A DNA stretch of 9,375 nucleotides from Verrucomicrobiota bacterium (GTDB lineage Bacteria; Verrucomicrobiota; Verrucomicrobiia; Limisphaerales; AV2). The notes beneath the pieces are model-generated. The model was not told where the DNA came from. It did no database searches and saw nothing but the letters and a program-made list of their open reading frames with translations. A program made the position numbers and the translations under genes. Shown piece after piece: positions 1 through 7,198 of this stretch. Within the stretch, counting starts at the first letter, position 1. Each line of letters begins with the position of its first letter. Where the stretch lies: contig QHOP01000058.1 of assembly GCA_003219345.1 (NCBI GenBank), forward strand, positions 1-9,375. Reading direction: 5' to 3'.

Positions 1-1685
1 TTCGGATCGTTCTGGTTGACGAGATACTTGTTACCGGTGGCAAGGTCCACCACAAACCATTCCAGGTTCGCCCCACCGTCACCCTGCCACCAGAGCAGGC
101 GGAAGGGATAGTAACCATCGGCAGTAACCACGAAATCGAACAGGGTATCGGATGAACCACGCGCGCCGTCAAACGAACCCAGCACCAGACCAAACGGGTT
201 TGGAACGCCGGGGGCCACCGTCACTTTGAAGCCGTCATCGCTGTTCACGCCCATGCGATAGAATCCGGGCGCCAGGTGCAGGTAGGTTTCAAGCTCGGCC
301 ACGATGTTGTCCACCGCTCGGCCGCCATCGGTCCCTGTACTAGGATCTGAGGCCGTCCCGGGTATGCCGGGAATCGGCACGTCCAAAATGTTCATCGGCG
401 GGTTGTTCGTGGATTGGAAATCGCCAATCTCCATGCCCAGATCGGTGTCCGGCCAGGCCGCGTCCATCGCGCCGTTCCAATTGATGGAGGCAACGTTAAT
501 CGGCCCGGCTTGCGCTTGCGCATTTGCCACGTTCGCAAAAGGCTGGCCGGTGGTCTTATCGATGAAACCCCGCGCCCACTGTTGCTCGGCGTTCGCAATC
601 GAATCCGAATTGCCTGGAGCGCGCACAAAATCAATCTGGTACACCTGCGCCTTCATTCCCGGATCAGTCGCCGCACTGGACAAGGCGTATCCGGCCGGAA
701 CAGTCGAGTAAGGTCCGACGGTATATTGATGGGTCGAGCTTTGTGTCAGGGGGGGCGTTGCGTTGTCGGCAAATGTCAGGACCGCGGTGTGAGCGGAGCC
801 GGCCGTCAAAGGAGCTGGCGTCAAGTAGGCCACCACCACCCGGTCAATCACTCTGGTTACAGTCGGGGTGACCGAAACGCCATCGAACTTTAATTGAGCC
901 GAGCTGAAGTTGACCTGGCTGCCGCCAGTTGTTTCCTTGATCTGAAAATAGAATCCGCCCCCATGGCCGGTGAATGAGGAGACAAACGGCGCGGTCGCCG
1001 TGGCCCGATCAAACGACGACAACATTGTGCCGGGAATCGGCGCCGTCGCGTCGAGGCTGACGGCCAAGTTATCGCCGCCGCCGCCTACTTTGAACAGCGC
1101 TTCGATGTAGTACGCTTTGCCCGTGGTCAGGGTGATATTTGCGGTGCCGGCGGGGTTTTTAGTGGGCCATTGAGTTCCAGTATATTGATCGGACCGCTTG
1201 GCCGTCAGGTCGCTGCCGCCCGACGATGTGTCATATTGCCTCGGATTGGACCAGGCCGTTTCAACCGCGATCAGGTGCTTGTTCGCCGGGCTGTCGTCTG
1301 TGCTCAGGTACAGAATCGAATGGTCGTCCGAACAAAGATAGAAGGTGTAAGGCCCCGTGGTGGTCGGGTAAAAGTAACCGATGATCTGCGAACCGTAGTC
1401 GGAGAGCCCGAGCGGGTTGCCAGTGGGTGTCTGAGTAGGGTCAGCGTCGGGATGCACTTCAAATAGAGTGGGATAATCGACCAAATCCGGCGCATCAGGG
1501 AACTTGGCGTTATTAGTCAAGCCGGAGAGGTCAACGCCGTTGCCGGTGTTCAGGTTGTAATAGTCTCTTGCCGTAATGAAACCCTGTGGCGTCGGGGGAG
1601 CTGCGGCTCTGACGGCAGCACTCGGAATCAGGAACACCGCCGCGACAGCGGCGGCGAGCAAGGTGGTACGACTGGGTGTGTTCAT
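1..1685 (-). CDS. Secreted PA14-like domain protein (3'-partial, runs off left edge)
   Basis: The frame is open from an ATG at 1683-1685 to the left window edge: 561 codons with no stop, so the C-terminus is missing. Residues 1-28 form a signal peptide: short polar start, hydrophobic run LLAAAVAAVFLIPSAA, then an AxA-like cleavage site near VRAA/APP. Residues about 68-225 are a PA14-like beta-barrel module (YPTLFE, GYFYPTTTGPYTFYLCSDD, ILYLSTDDSPANKHLIA, YYIEALFKVGGGGDNLAV). Residues about 230-322 look like an Ig/fibronectin-like sandwich. Residues about 345-561 are a second PA14-like region with MGVNSDDGFKV and LLWWQGDGGANLEW. PA14 modules commonly bind carbohydrate, so binding of an extracellular polymer is a reasonable inference; no catalytic domain is seen in the visible part. 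The N-terminal module is paralogous to the one in the gene at 7307-9375. No Shine-Dalgarno precedes the start. It probably has its own promoter in the 334-base gap upstream. Confidence 0.9.
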   Translation of the reverse strand, partial: MNTPSRTTLLAAAVAAVFLIPSAAVRAAAPPTPQGFITARDYYNLNTGNGVDLSGLTNNAKFPDAPDLVDYPTLFEVHPDADPTQTPTGNPLGLSDYGSQIIGYFYPTTTGPYTFYLCSDDHSILYLSTDDSPANKHLIAVETAWSNPRQYDTSSGGSDLTAKRSDQYTGTQWPTKNPAGTANITLTTGKAYYIEALFKVGGGGDNLAVSLDATAPIPGTMLSSFDRATATAPFVSSFTGHGGGFYFQIKETTGGSQVNFSSAQLKFDGVSVTPTVTRVIDRVVVAYLTPAPLTAGSAHTAVLTFADNATPPLTQSSTHQYTVGPYSTVPAGYALSSAATDPGMKAQVYQIDFVRAPGNSDSIANAEQQWARGFIDKTTGQPFANVANAQAQAGPINVASINWNGAMDAAWPDTDLGMEIGDFQSTNNPPMNILDVPIPGIPGTASDPSTGTDGGRAVDNIVAELETYLHLAPGFYRMGVNSDDGFKVTVAPGVPNPFGLVLGSFDGARGSSDTLFDFVVTADGYYPFRLLWWQGDGGANLEWFVVDLATGNKYLVNQNDP

Positions 1686-2019
1686 AGGAGGATACGCATC
1701 TGATTGTTCTACACTGCTCTCACTCACCCGCCTACAAGGCGCGTGACAACGCCTGCCTTCGCGGGGAACTATCTGGAACACTGTTATGAGTATCAGAATC
1801 GCTTACTGGTTGCAATAAAAAAATTAACAATTATTGCTGCCCACCCCTGGATCGAGCCGGTTCGCCTCTAAAAAGCATCGCTTCGCAGATCAGATCGGAT
1901 CGGCTTCATGGTTGAATCGGCCAAGTGGACCCCTTCGTACCCTATCCTAAGCGCCGCTCCGCGGACGACTTGTGCTTCGCCTTACCGACTGGCGACTCCA
2001 CTCGCTCCTGTCACGTGAA
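1686..2019. other. Intergenic region between the HTTM gene and the PA14 gene
   Basis: This 334-base gap holds no convincing gene. It must contain the promoter and leader of the downstream PA14 gene. An AT-rich patch lies around 1808-1835 in an otherwise GC-rich stretch. Four GATC tetramers cluster between about 1850 and 1905. No strong intrinsic terminator follows the HTTM stop on the minus strand: only a short AAGC/GCTT stem followed by five T is visible near 1870-1885, and a four-base-pair CCGC/GCGG stem near 1955. The end of the operon transcript is therefore not resolved. Confidence 0.6.
1789..1815 (-). promoter_or_regulatory. Possible sigma-70-like promoter for the PA14 gene (weak)
   Basis: On the minus strand TTGCAA (1810-1815) matches four of six -35 consensus bases, and GATACT (1789-1794) matches four of six -10 bases. 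The spacer is 15 bases, shorter than the usual 17. It lies at the edge of the AT-rich patch and would give a leader of roughly 95 bases before the ATG at 1685. This is pattern matching only; other boxes are possible. Confidence 0.2.
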
Positions 2020-4287
2020 TCAATCAGCTGGCGTTCCCGCCAGCGCCTCGCGTGGGATTCGCGGCGTTTCCAGGTCTCGGATCCAAGGGTTGTGACGGAA
2101 CCAGGTCACCGGCACGCTGGCGAGGTCGGCATCGGGATCGACCAGTTGTTGAAATGGGCGGCCATTTAGCGACACTGCCGTTGAGGCATGGACGGCTGGC
2201 CGGCGTCCGTACTCCTGTTCCCACAGGCTGGCGACGCGTCGCGCGTATCGTCTGAGGTAGAATGCCTGGTTGCTGATGTGGTTGAATTTTGAAACGGTCA
2301 GGTCCTTAAGGCAGTTCCACCGAATATACGCGGGTTGCTCAGGCTTGTCCTGAGAGTCGAATATGCACGCTTGGGGCAGCATTTCCCTGGCGTCCGCGCG
2401 AAGGTTGCTCGTGTAGATCACCAAAGGATCACCGCCCGCGTGAACCTCCCCGGGACCTGTTCCCTCGCGCGTGTGCGGTCCGGCTTTCCAGGCATGTCGA
2501 TCGACCCGGCCTGAATCTTTGCGCGATTCGTCGTCGGCCAATTGCGGGTCTTCGATCAGCAGAAATGGGACAGGGTGGTGGCTCTCTCGTTCCAGCGCGA
2601 AGGGAGCTATCAATCGCAGTGAGCGATTCATCTCCCCGCTCTTGTCGCGGTCGCGGAGTTCATTGAGCGCCGCGCGGACGTCGCGAAGGATCAACACCGC
2701 CGGCTGGAGTCCTGGTTCATTTTGGTCGAGGCGCATCATTCGGGAAGCGAGCTCGGCGAGTTTCGCTGCTTCCGGATTTTGGCCTCCGATCTTTAAGGCC
2801 GCTGATACTGAATCGAGGACCTGTGAAAGCGGGGCCGTGGGTCGAATGGCTTTCGGCTGCCGGCCGTAAAGCTCCTGCCAGATGCTCCTCACGCGATCAT
2901 CTGCTTCCGCTTCTGTGAGCAGCGCGGACGACCCGGCCAAGGGGTTGTAGATGATTCGCTCTCCAACGACGGGTTCAAGCAGGACCATGATTTCAGGAAG
3001 CTGCGCCCAGTTGATCCGCCCTGGTGTGACATTGCGATACACCACCCTGTCTCCGTGCCATCGGTCCCAATTGATCCCGGTCCGTCCCGCCTCGTCGCGC
3101 GAGGTAATCGTCGTGTCTCCAAGGAAGAGTTGAGCACCCAAAGCACGATGATCGTCCGCTTTCAATCGCCAACTGAAGCTAAGCCCCTCGTAGGTAAATC
3201 GTCCGTCACCCGGTATCAAGTAATGACGTGCCGGCATCAGCGCCTGCCAGACAAGCCAGACAACCACGAACGGCGCGGAGCAGTGTCCGAGGTGACATTG
3301 TGCTTTCCTCTCCGGCGGTGGCGCGCTGGCCTTCGACTTCCAACCCAGCGCAGCACCGACAACCGGGAACACGATGGCTCCCGCGGTGAACCAACCCCAA
3401 TCCGGTTTGGCGACCGAAGGACGTCGCAGCCAACTCCACCACCGCTCTGGCCAGTCCGGATCCAGAAAGATCAGCGCGGTCGTGACGCCTACTAATGGAA
3501 GCCAGTCAATGTTATCGTAGATGACGAAATGATTGGTTGCATGGAAGATCACCATGAGGATCATGGCAAAAACTCGCGTTCGGCGGACCACCAACAGCCG
3601 GCCGATGGACAAATCGAACAGCGCGCCCGCGTAGCAGAGCAAATACGCGAGCCAAGGATCGTGCAAGAGGCTGTTAACAACTCCGAGTTGTGCGGCAGTG
3701 AGATAAGGTTTGAATTGTGCCGTTACGTGCGCCTCCGTAAGGTTCCACCGCAGTGGCGCCGCATCCAATAACCAGTCCGCGTTTAATTTGGCCACGCCTC
3801 CGTAAAAGTACATGACCACCAATTGTCCGCGTAATAGCAGGACGGTCCAATACGGAACCGTTCGCGGCGAGTCTTGATCGCGCGCGAGCCATGCGTCCAC
3901 GCTGTACCTTCGGGCTGCCGGCATCCAAAGCAGGAGAAAGGTGAACAGCAATTCGACGTAATAGTAGCTCTGCCAGTACGTCCTCGTCGATTCCACCAGG
4001 AACAGATAGGCCCAGATCAGGAAAACCGTGGCCGCAGAAACGCGATACCAAAACCCCAATGCCATCATCAAACCGGCCAGCGCCAGCATCCCAACCAGCG
4101 CATAGATCCAATGAGGGGGCAATAACGGGAGCCAGTTGAATCCTTCATACTGAAAGGGAAACTTGATGTCTGAACCGGTATAATATGTTTCCGAAGGAGT
4201 GTGCCCCATCGTCATCGCGGAGGGTCGGATAAGCGAGTACGCCTCCAGAATCATCACCGCGCCGATGCAAATGCGAACGACGGCCAA
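2020..4287 (-). CDS. HTTM / vitamin K-dependent gamma-carboxylase-like membrane protein
   Basis: The reading frame from a TTG at 4285-4287 gives 755 residues. Numbering below uses that start. Residues 1-360 are rich in hydrophobic helices (about 1-18, 58-78, 82-100, 109-123, 144-165, 212-226, 234-250, 260-275, 307-325, 340-360). The hallmark MYFYGGVAKLNADWL (159-173) aligns with the human GGCX segment holding catalytic-base Lys218, so Lys167 is the likely equivalent. IFHATNHFVI (247-256) is a second conserved HTTM element. RHYLIPGDG and GLSFSWRLK (364-386) begin the soluble beta domain, and VSLNGRPFQQLVDPDADLA (705-723) closes it. The family uses reduced vitamin K, CO2 and O2 to make gamma-carboxyglutamate; many bacterial members are uncharacterised. 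Odd points: about 200-300 extra residues lie between the two soluble motifs, including a repeated RVxSxWxxxYGRxP element, and the start is doubtful. Homology (WLLAKPVNGAS) continues in frame upstream of this TTG. The gene is probably co-transcribed with the TPR gene. Confidence 0.85.
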   Translation of the reverse strand: MAVVRICIGAVMILEAYSLIRPSAMTMGHTPSETYYTGSDIKFPFQYEGFNWLPLLPPHWIYALVGMLALAGLMMALGFWYRVSAATVFLIWAYLFLVESTRTYWQSYYYVELLFTFLLLWMPAARRYSVDAWLARDQDSPRTVPYWTVLLLRGQLVVMYFYGGVAKLNADWLLDAAPLRWNLTEAHVTAQFKPYLTAAQLGVVNSLLHDPWLAYLLCYAGALFDLSIGRLLVVRRTRVFAMILMVIFHATNHFVIYDNIDWLPLVGVTTALIFLDPDWPERWWSWLRRPSVAKPDWGWFTAGAIVFPVVGAALGWKSKASAPPPERKAQCHLGHCSAPFVVVWLVWQALMPARHYLIPGDGRFTYEGLSFSWRLKADDHRALGAQLFLGDTTITSRDEAGRTGINWDRWHGDRVVYRNVTPGRINWAQLPEIMVLLEPVVGERIIYNPLAGSSALLTEAEADDRVRSIWQELYGRQPKAIRPTAPLSQVLDSVSAALKIGGQNPEAAKLAELASRMMRLDQNEPGLQPAVLILRDVRAALNELRDRDKSGEMNRSLRLIAPFALERESHHPVPFLLIEDPQLADDESRKDSGRVDRHAWKAGPHTREGTGPGEVHAGGDPLVIYTSNLRADAREMLPQACIFDSQDKPEQPAYIRWNCLKDLTVSKFNHISNQAFYLRRYARRVASLWEQEYGRRPAVHASTAVSLNGRPFQQLVDPDADLASVPVTWFRHNPWIRDLETPRIPREALAGTPAD

Positions 4288-4485
4288 TGAAGCGCCGTTG
4301 ACCGGCTTCGCGAGGAGCCACTTGAACCTTCCCCATTTGTCCGCAAGCGGCGACGAAGAGCTTTCTTCACCTTGGGGGGCACGTCGGTGAGGAGGAGGTC
4401 GCCTCCTCCCCCGCTCAATACGAATTGGATTTTGCAGACTGAGCAGGTTACCGCAGAACGGTATTCAGACAAGGATAAGATTCAT
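4288..4485 (-). other. Unresolved 5' end of the HTTM gene: coupled ATG, in-frame TGA, open extension
   Basis: The ATG at 4483-4485 overlaps the TPR stop (ATGA) and lies exactly 66 codons upstream of, and in frame with, the TTG at 4285-4287. It encodes MNLILV and then a TGA at 4465-4467. After that TGA the frame stays open for 59 codons up to the TTG. The last 20 or so of these read KWGRFKWLLAKPVNGAS, which fits the conserved N-terminus of HTTM proteins just before the first helix. No ATG, GTG or TTG exists in this frame between the TGA and 4288; only CTG (4444-4446 and 4435-4437), ATT and ATA occur. The middle of the stretch (arginine- and proline-rich) looks less like selected protein. The true start is therefore open: a nonsense change, a sequencing error, a leader peptide with non-canonical restart, or a frame change near the C6 run at 4374-4379. 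Confidence 0.7.
4391..4409 (-). repeat. Perfect 8-bp GC-rich inverted repeat (hairpin)
   Basis: GGAGGAGG and CCTCCTCC are perfectly complementary around a three-base loop (CGA on the minus strand). The element lies in the TPR/HTTM junction, about 56 bases downstream of the in-frame TGA on the transcript. No T-run follows, so it is not an intrinsic terminator. The left arm on the transcript resembles a Shine-Dalgarno sequence and would be paired with the right arm, but no start codon in the HTTM frame sits at a usable distance. It could pause ribosomes, stabilise RNA or be incidental. Confidence 0.6.
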
Positions 4486-5864
4486 TTGCGACTCTCCTGA
4501 TTAAGCCGCTCCCATGCGCGCAACGCACGACCGTGGTCAGGGTTGATTTGCAAGCAACGCCGATACGCGGCTTTGGCGCCCGGAATGTCGCCCAGAAAAC
4601 GACGCGTTTCGCCCAGGTAAAACCAGGTGTGAGGGTGGCCGTCGTACAAAGCGACGGCCTTTTCAAGATGTTCCCGCGCAGCGGTGAGATCGTTATTGAG
4701 CCAGGCGTCTTTGCCTGTCTGATACTGTTCCAACGACCGGTAACGAGCCGCTCCCAGGGCGTCGTCAGCCAGACGCCGCAGTTCCGCGAGCTTTCCATAT
4801 AGATTCGGGGTCGGCTCAAGCTCGATCGCCTGCTCCCAGACGCGCTGCGCCCTGGCACGGTCACCGAGTTGAACCGAGGCAACGCCGATAATGTCGAGCG
4901 TTTTAGCGGAGGCGCCTACCCGATTTACGCACTCCTCAGCCAATGCGATAGCTTCCTTGGGATGGCCCGTCAACAGCTCCAGCCTGGCGAGCTCTTGCGC
5001 ACGGTCCTCGGCCCAAAAGGCCTGAACCGCCTTGCGGCTCCACTCCAGCGCGTCCTGTAGTTTGCCCTGCGTTTCGAGTTGCAGACTCTTTTCGTGCCAC
5101 GACTGGCTGCCCATGCTCTTGCGTCGCTCCAGCACCTCCTGGTAAGTCGGGTCCGATTTCGACAATTCCTGTCGCGAACGGAGAGACCGCTCATAGAATT
5201 CCTGCGCCGCGTCTTGATCGCCCAGTTCGTCTTCAGCCCAGGATTTCATCTGGTTATACTCGATCACGCCGGGAGAGTCGCGCAGGAGATCGTCCAGCAG
5301 CGCAATGGCTTCTTTCGCGCGGCCGGACCGGATCAACACCCGCGCCAGAAGAAATTTCGCCTTGGGAATGTCCGGCGCCTGGCGCAAAGCATCCATCGCC
5401 GCCGGCACATTCTCTTCGCGCAAACGATCCTGGCCGATGTTCAGCCAGCAGTATTGAATCGTCTGAAGGCCCAGGGGAACGGACAATTTCGCGTCGATGA
5501 CCTGCCGGTAGCGTTTGGTTGCCGCCCGAGTCCGGCCCATCAGATCAGCGCACTCCGCCCAGTAATACAAATAACTCCGATCCTTCGGCGATAATTTGTC
5601 CACCTGCCGGTAACAATACTCGGCCTGCGGAAACAGGCCGAAGGCGCGATAGGTGGCCCCCAGTTCTGCCCAGCCTGAGGGATCATTGAACTGAAGACGA
5701 CTTTCCATTCCGCGGATTTCGCTTGCGACTGTGTCTTCAATCATGCACGCGCTCCAATCCACGGGTGGCAGCGCTCCGGGACGCGAATACCGCCGCCACC
5801 AGAAGCAAAGCCCGGCCAGCTCGAGCGCAATGGCGGCAACAAGAAGCTTTTGAAGTCGTGTCAT
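4482..5864 (-). CDS. Membrane-anchored tetratricopeptide repeat (TPR) protein
   Basis: 460 residues from the ATG at 5862-5864. Residues 6-23 (KLLVAAIALELAGLCFWW) form a single N-terminal helix followed by basic residues (RRYSR). The protein is probably an inner-membrane anchored protein; which side the TPR domain faces is not certain. From about residue 64 to 445 it is nearly all helical TPR units. Clear ones lie at about 65-97 (WAELGATYRAFGLFPQAEYCYRQV), 98-131, 166-198 (AKFLLARVLIRSGRAKEAIALL), 286-318, 320-353 (DIIGVASVQLGDRARAQRVWEQAIELEP), 376-408 and 409-443 (WFYLGETRRFLGDIPGAKAAYRRCLQINP). TPR arrays bind peptides or partner proteins and have no enzymatic activity of their own. The start overlaps the stop of the FG-GAP gene by ATGA, with weak Shine-Dalgarno-like purines (AAGG, 6 bases upstream), which implies translational coupling. 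Its role is inferred to be scaffold or adaptor for its FG-GAP and HTTM neighbours. Confidence 0.88.
   Translation of the reverse strand: MTRLQKLLVAAIALELAGLCFWWRRYSRPGALPPVDWSACMIEDTVASEIRGMESRLQFNDPSGWAELGATYRAFGLFPQAEYCYRQVDKLSPKDRSYLYYWAECADLMGRTRAATKRYRQVIDAKLSVPLGLQTIQYCWLNIGQDRLREENVPAAMDALRQAPDIPKAKFLLARVLIRSGRAKEAIALLDDLLRDSPGVIEYNQMKSWAEDELGDQDAAQEFYERSLRSRQELSKSDPTYQEVLERRKSMGSQSWHEKSLQLETQGKLQDALEWSRKAVQAFWAEDRAQELARLELLTGHPKEAIALAEECVNRVGASAKTLDIIGVASVQLGDRARAQRVWEQAIELEPTPNLYGKLAELRRLADDALGAARYRSLEQYQTGKDAWLNNDLTAAREHLEKAVALYDGHPHTWFYLGETRRFLGDIPGAKAAYRRCLQINPDHGRALRAWERLNQESRK
4494..4498 (-). promoter_or_regulatory. Shine-Dalgarno AGGAG for the ATG at 4483-4485
   Basis: AGGAG lies inside the last codons of the TPR gene, 8 bases before the ATG that overlaps the TPR stop. 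This is the best ribosome-binding site in the window. The genes at 1685 and 7198 show none. It matters because the ATG it serves is in frame with the HTTM gene but is followed by a TGA after six codons, which supports either an ancestral HTTM start or a short coupled leader ORF. Confidence 0.6.
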
Positions 5865-7198
5865 CTCTTGCCTTTCCTGCTCACCCAGGTCGTAACGCGT
5901 TCGACCCGCCGCTCAGTGATGGGTGGCAGAATGAGGCTCCCGGCAACAATGTCAGCCCTGCCATCGTTGTTCAGGTCGCCGCAAGCCACCGTGATCAAAC
6001 CGATCGGAGTTGTATCGATCGACCACATCTTGAAATTCTGATGCCCGTCGTTCTCCAGCCAGACCACGCTGGGGCGTGTCGGGTCGCTCCAGTCGTTGCA
6101 CAGACTCACCAACACGACGTCCAGATCGCCGTCGCCGTCCAAATCCCCCACCGCCGCCGCGTAAGTGCCGCCGAAGCTCGCAATGCGTTTGGACTCGAAT
6201 CGCCAATTCCCCAGGTTTTTGAACCAGAGACAACCATGATACGGCTGAGGCCAGGCATAGGGATCTTCCAGATTGTCTCCCTGCGGTAAAAGCAGATCGA
6301 GCTTGCCGTCCTTGTCGAGGTCACACATCAGCAGCCCCGCGCTCCCGACGTCGTAGTTGGATGAAGCGTATATCCGCCGCGGTTTGAACCTGCCCTGCCC
6401 CAGGTTCTCAAATGTCCACAATTCCTCCTCGTCCTGCGATACGACCGCCGCAATGTCCAGGTCGCCATCGCCGTCCAGATCACCGACTGGAACATGAATC
6501 ACCCCGGGCCGGTCGAGCAGTTGATGGTCGCGAAAGTGCCATTGACCATCTTTTTTGCCGAGGTTCTCCAGCCACAACACCTCCCCGCGCGCATAGCCGA
6601 ATACCGCCACGGCCAGATCAATGTCGCCATCGCCGTCCAGGTCGCCGGCCTGCACATCGGCCACGCGCCGCACGTCATTGAGCAAAACGTGCTGCGTGAA
6701 ATGGTCCCCCTGGTTTTCGAGCAACACGACTTTGCCGACCAGTTCGTCCCAGGGAAAAATGCTGCCCAGGACGGCGACGACAACATCGAGATCGCCATCC
6801 TGGTCCAGGTCCACCACCGTTGCGTGAGCCGGACACTTCAAATTGTCGGCCAGAACCCGCTCCGTGAACTGACCGCTTGAGGTTTGACGATATAAGATGA
6901 CTGCATTTCTCGCCGAGTCACAAACCAGTATGTCATTCAATCCATCACGATCGAAATCCACAATCTGCACGTTGGCGACGCGAACCGCAGATTTATGATC
7001 GCTAAAAACGGTCTTATCAAAGGCCGCTTTGGAAGAAATTCCCGGCGCAGGCCCGCGGGAGCCTGGCGGCGCGGGCTTTGCCAGGCGCCCCAAGGCACAG
7101 AATAACACCGCCAGTCCACCAGCCACCAGCATGAGGGAAATGGTCGTGCCTTTGCCAGAGCACCTGTTTCGCGCCGACTGCACCCGGGACTTAGACAT
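5861..7198 (-). CDS. Membrane-anchored FG-GAP/VCBS repeat protein
   Basis: 445 residues from the ATG at 7196-7198. A basic N-terminus (residues 1-17) precedes a hydrophobic segment (about 19-38, ISLMLVAGGLAVLFCALG), then a proline-rich linker, so it is likely exported and held in the membrane. Cys34 is not in a good lipobox. Seven calcium-loop repeats of the DxDxDGxxD type begin at residues 81 (DFDRDGLNDI), 130, 186, 240, 293, 352 and 408 (DLNNDGRADI), spaced 49-59 residues apart. Several are followed by WLENLG-type strands. Seven such units would form a seven-bladed beta-propeller with a Ca2+-binding loop per blade, as in integrin-alpha-like FG-GAP families. No ASPIC/UnbV C-terminal domain or enzyme domain is seen. 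It heads a compact run with the TPR and HTTM genes, its TGA overlapping the TPR ATG. No Shine-Dalgarno precedes the start, which fits a first gene read from its own promoter. Confidence 0.92.
   Translation of the reverse strand: MSKSRVQSARNRCSGKGTTISLMLVAGGLAVLFCALGRLAKPAPPGSRGPAPGISSKAAFDKTVFSDHKSAVRVANVQIVDFDRDGLNDILVCDSARNAVILYRQTSSGQFTERVLADNLKCPAHATVVDLDQDGDLDVVVAVLGSIFPWDELVGKVVLLENQGDHFTQHVLLNDVRRVADVQAGDLDGDGDIDLAVAVFGYARGEVLWLENLGKKDGQWHFRDHQLLDRPGVIHVPVGDLDGDGDLDIAAVVSQDEEELWTFENLGQGRFKPRRIYASSNYDVGSAGLLMCDLDKDGKLDLLLPQGDNLEDPYAWPQPYHGCLWFKNLGNWRFESKRIASFGGTYAAAVGDLDGDGDLDVVLVSLCNDWSDPTRPSVVWLENDGHQNFKMWSIDTTPIGLITVACGDLNNDGRADIVAGSLILPPITERRVERVTTWVSRKGKR

Noticed and set aside
1686..1691. 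AGGAGG directly beside the PA14 gene start
   Set aside because: It is AGGAGG only on the plus strand; on the coding strand it reads CCTCCT and touches the ATG, so it cannot serve as a Shine-Dalgarno.
4465..4467. In-frame TGA as a selenocysteine codon
   Set aside because: The only clear hairpin starts about 56 bases downstream, too far for a bacterial SECIS and with an unlike triloop. No Sec-family context is seen, and a Sec at residue 7 of an HTTM protein is unknown to me.
4254..4472. 72-residue minus-strand ORF with a CSVCK motif
   Set aside because: It starts at a TTG in the TPR frame with no ribosome-binding site, overlaps the HTTM N-terminus, and becomes a low-complexity Ser/Arg sequence. 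A single CxxC is not enough for a zinc-binding protein.
5079..5594. Long plus-strand ORFs (also 7724-8269, 414-893, 3055-3495, 6494-6880)
   Set aside because: All lie antisense to well-supported genes, are rich in Arg/Pro/His as expected of antisense frames in GC-rich DNA, and show no domain or start signal.
6121..6645. Recurring plus-strand motif gtcgcc(a/g)tcgccgtcca
   Set aside because: The copies (around 6125, 6461 and 6622) are the antisense of DLDGDGD calcium loops in the FG-GAP gene, so they are coding repeats and not a CRISPR or intergenic repeat; spacing and sequence vary.
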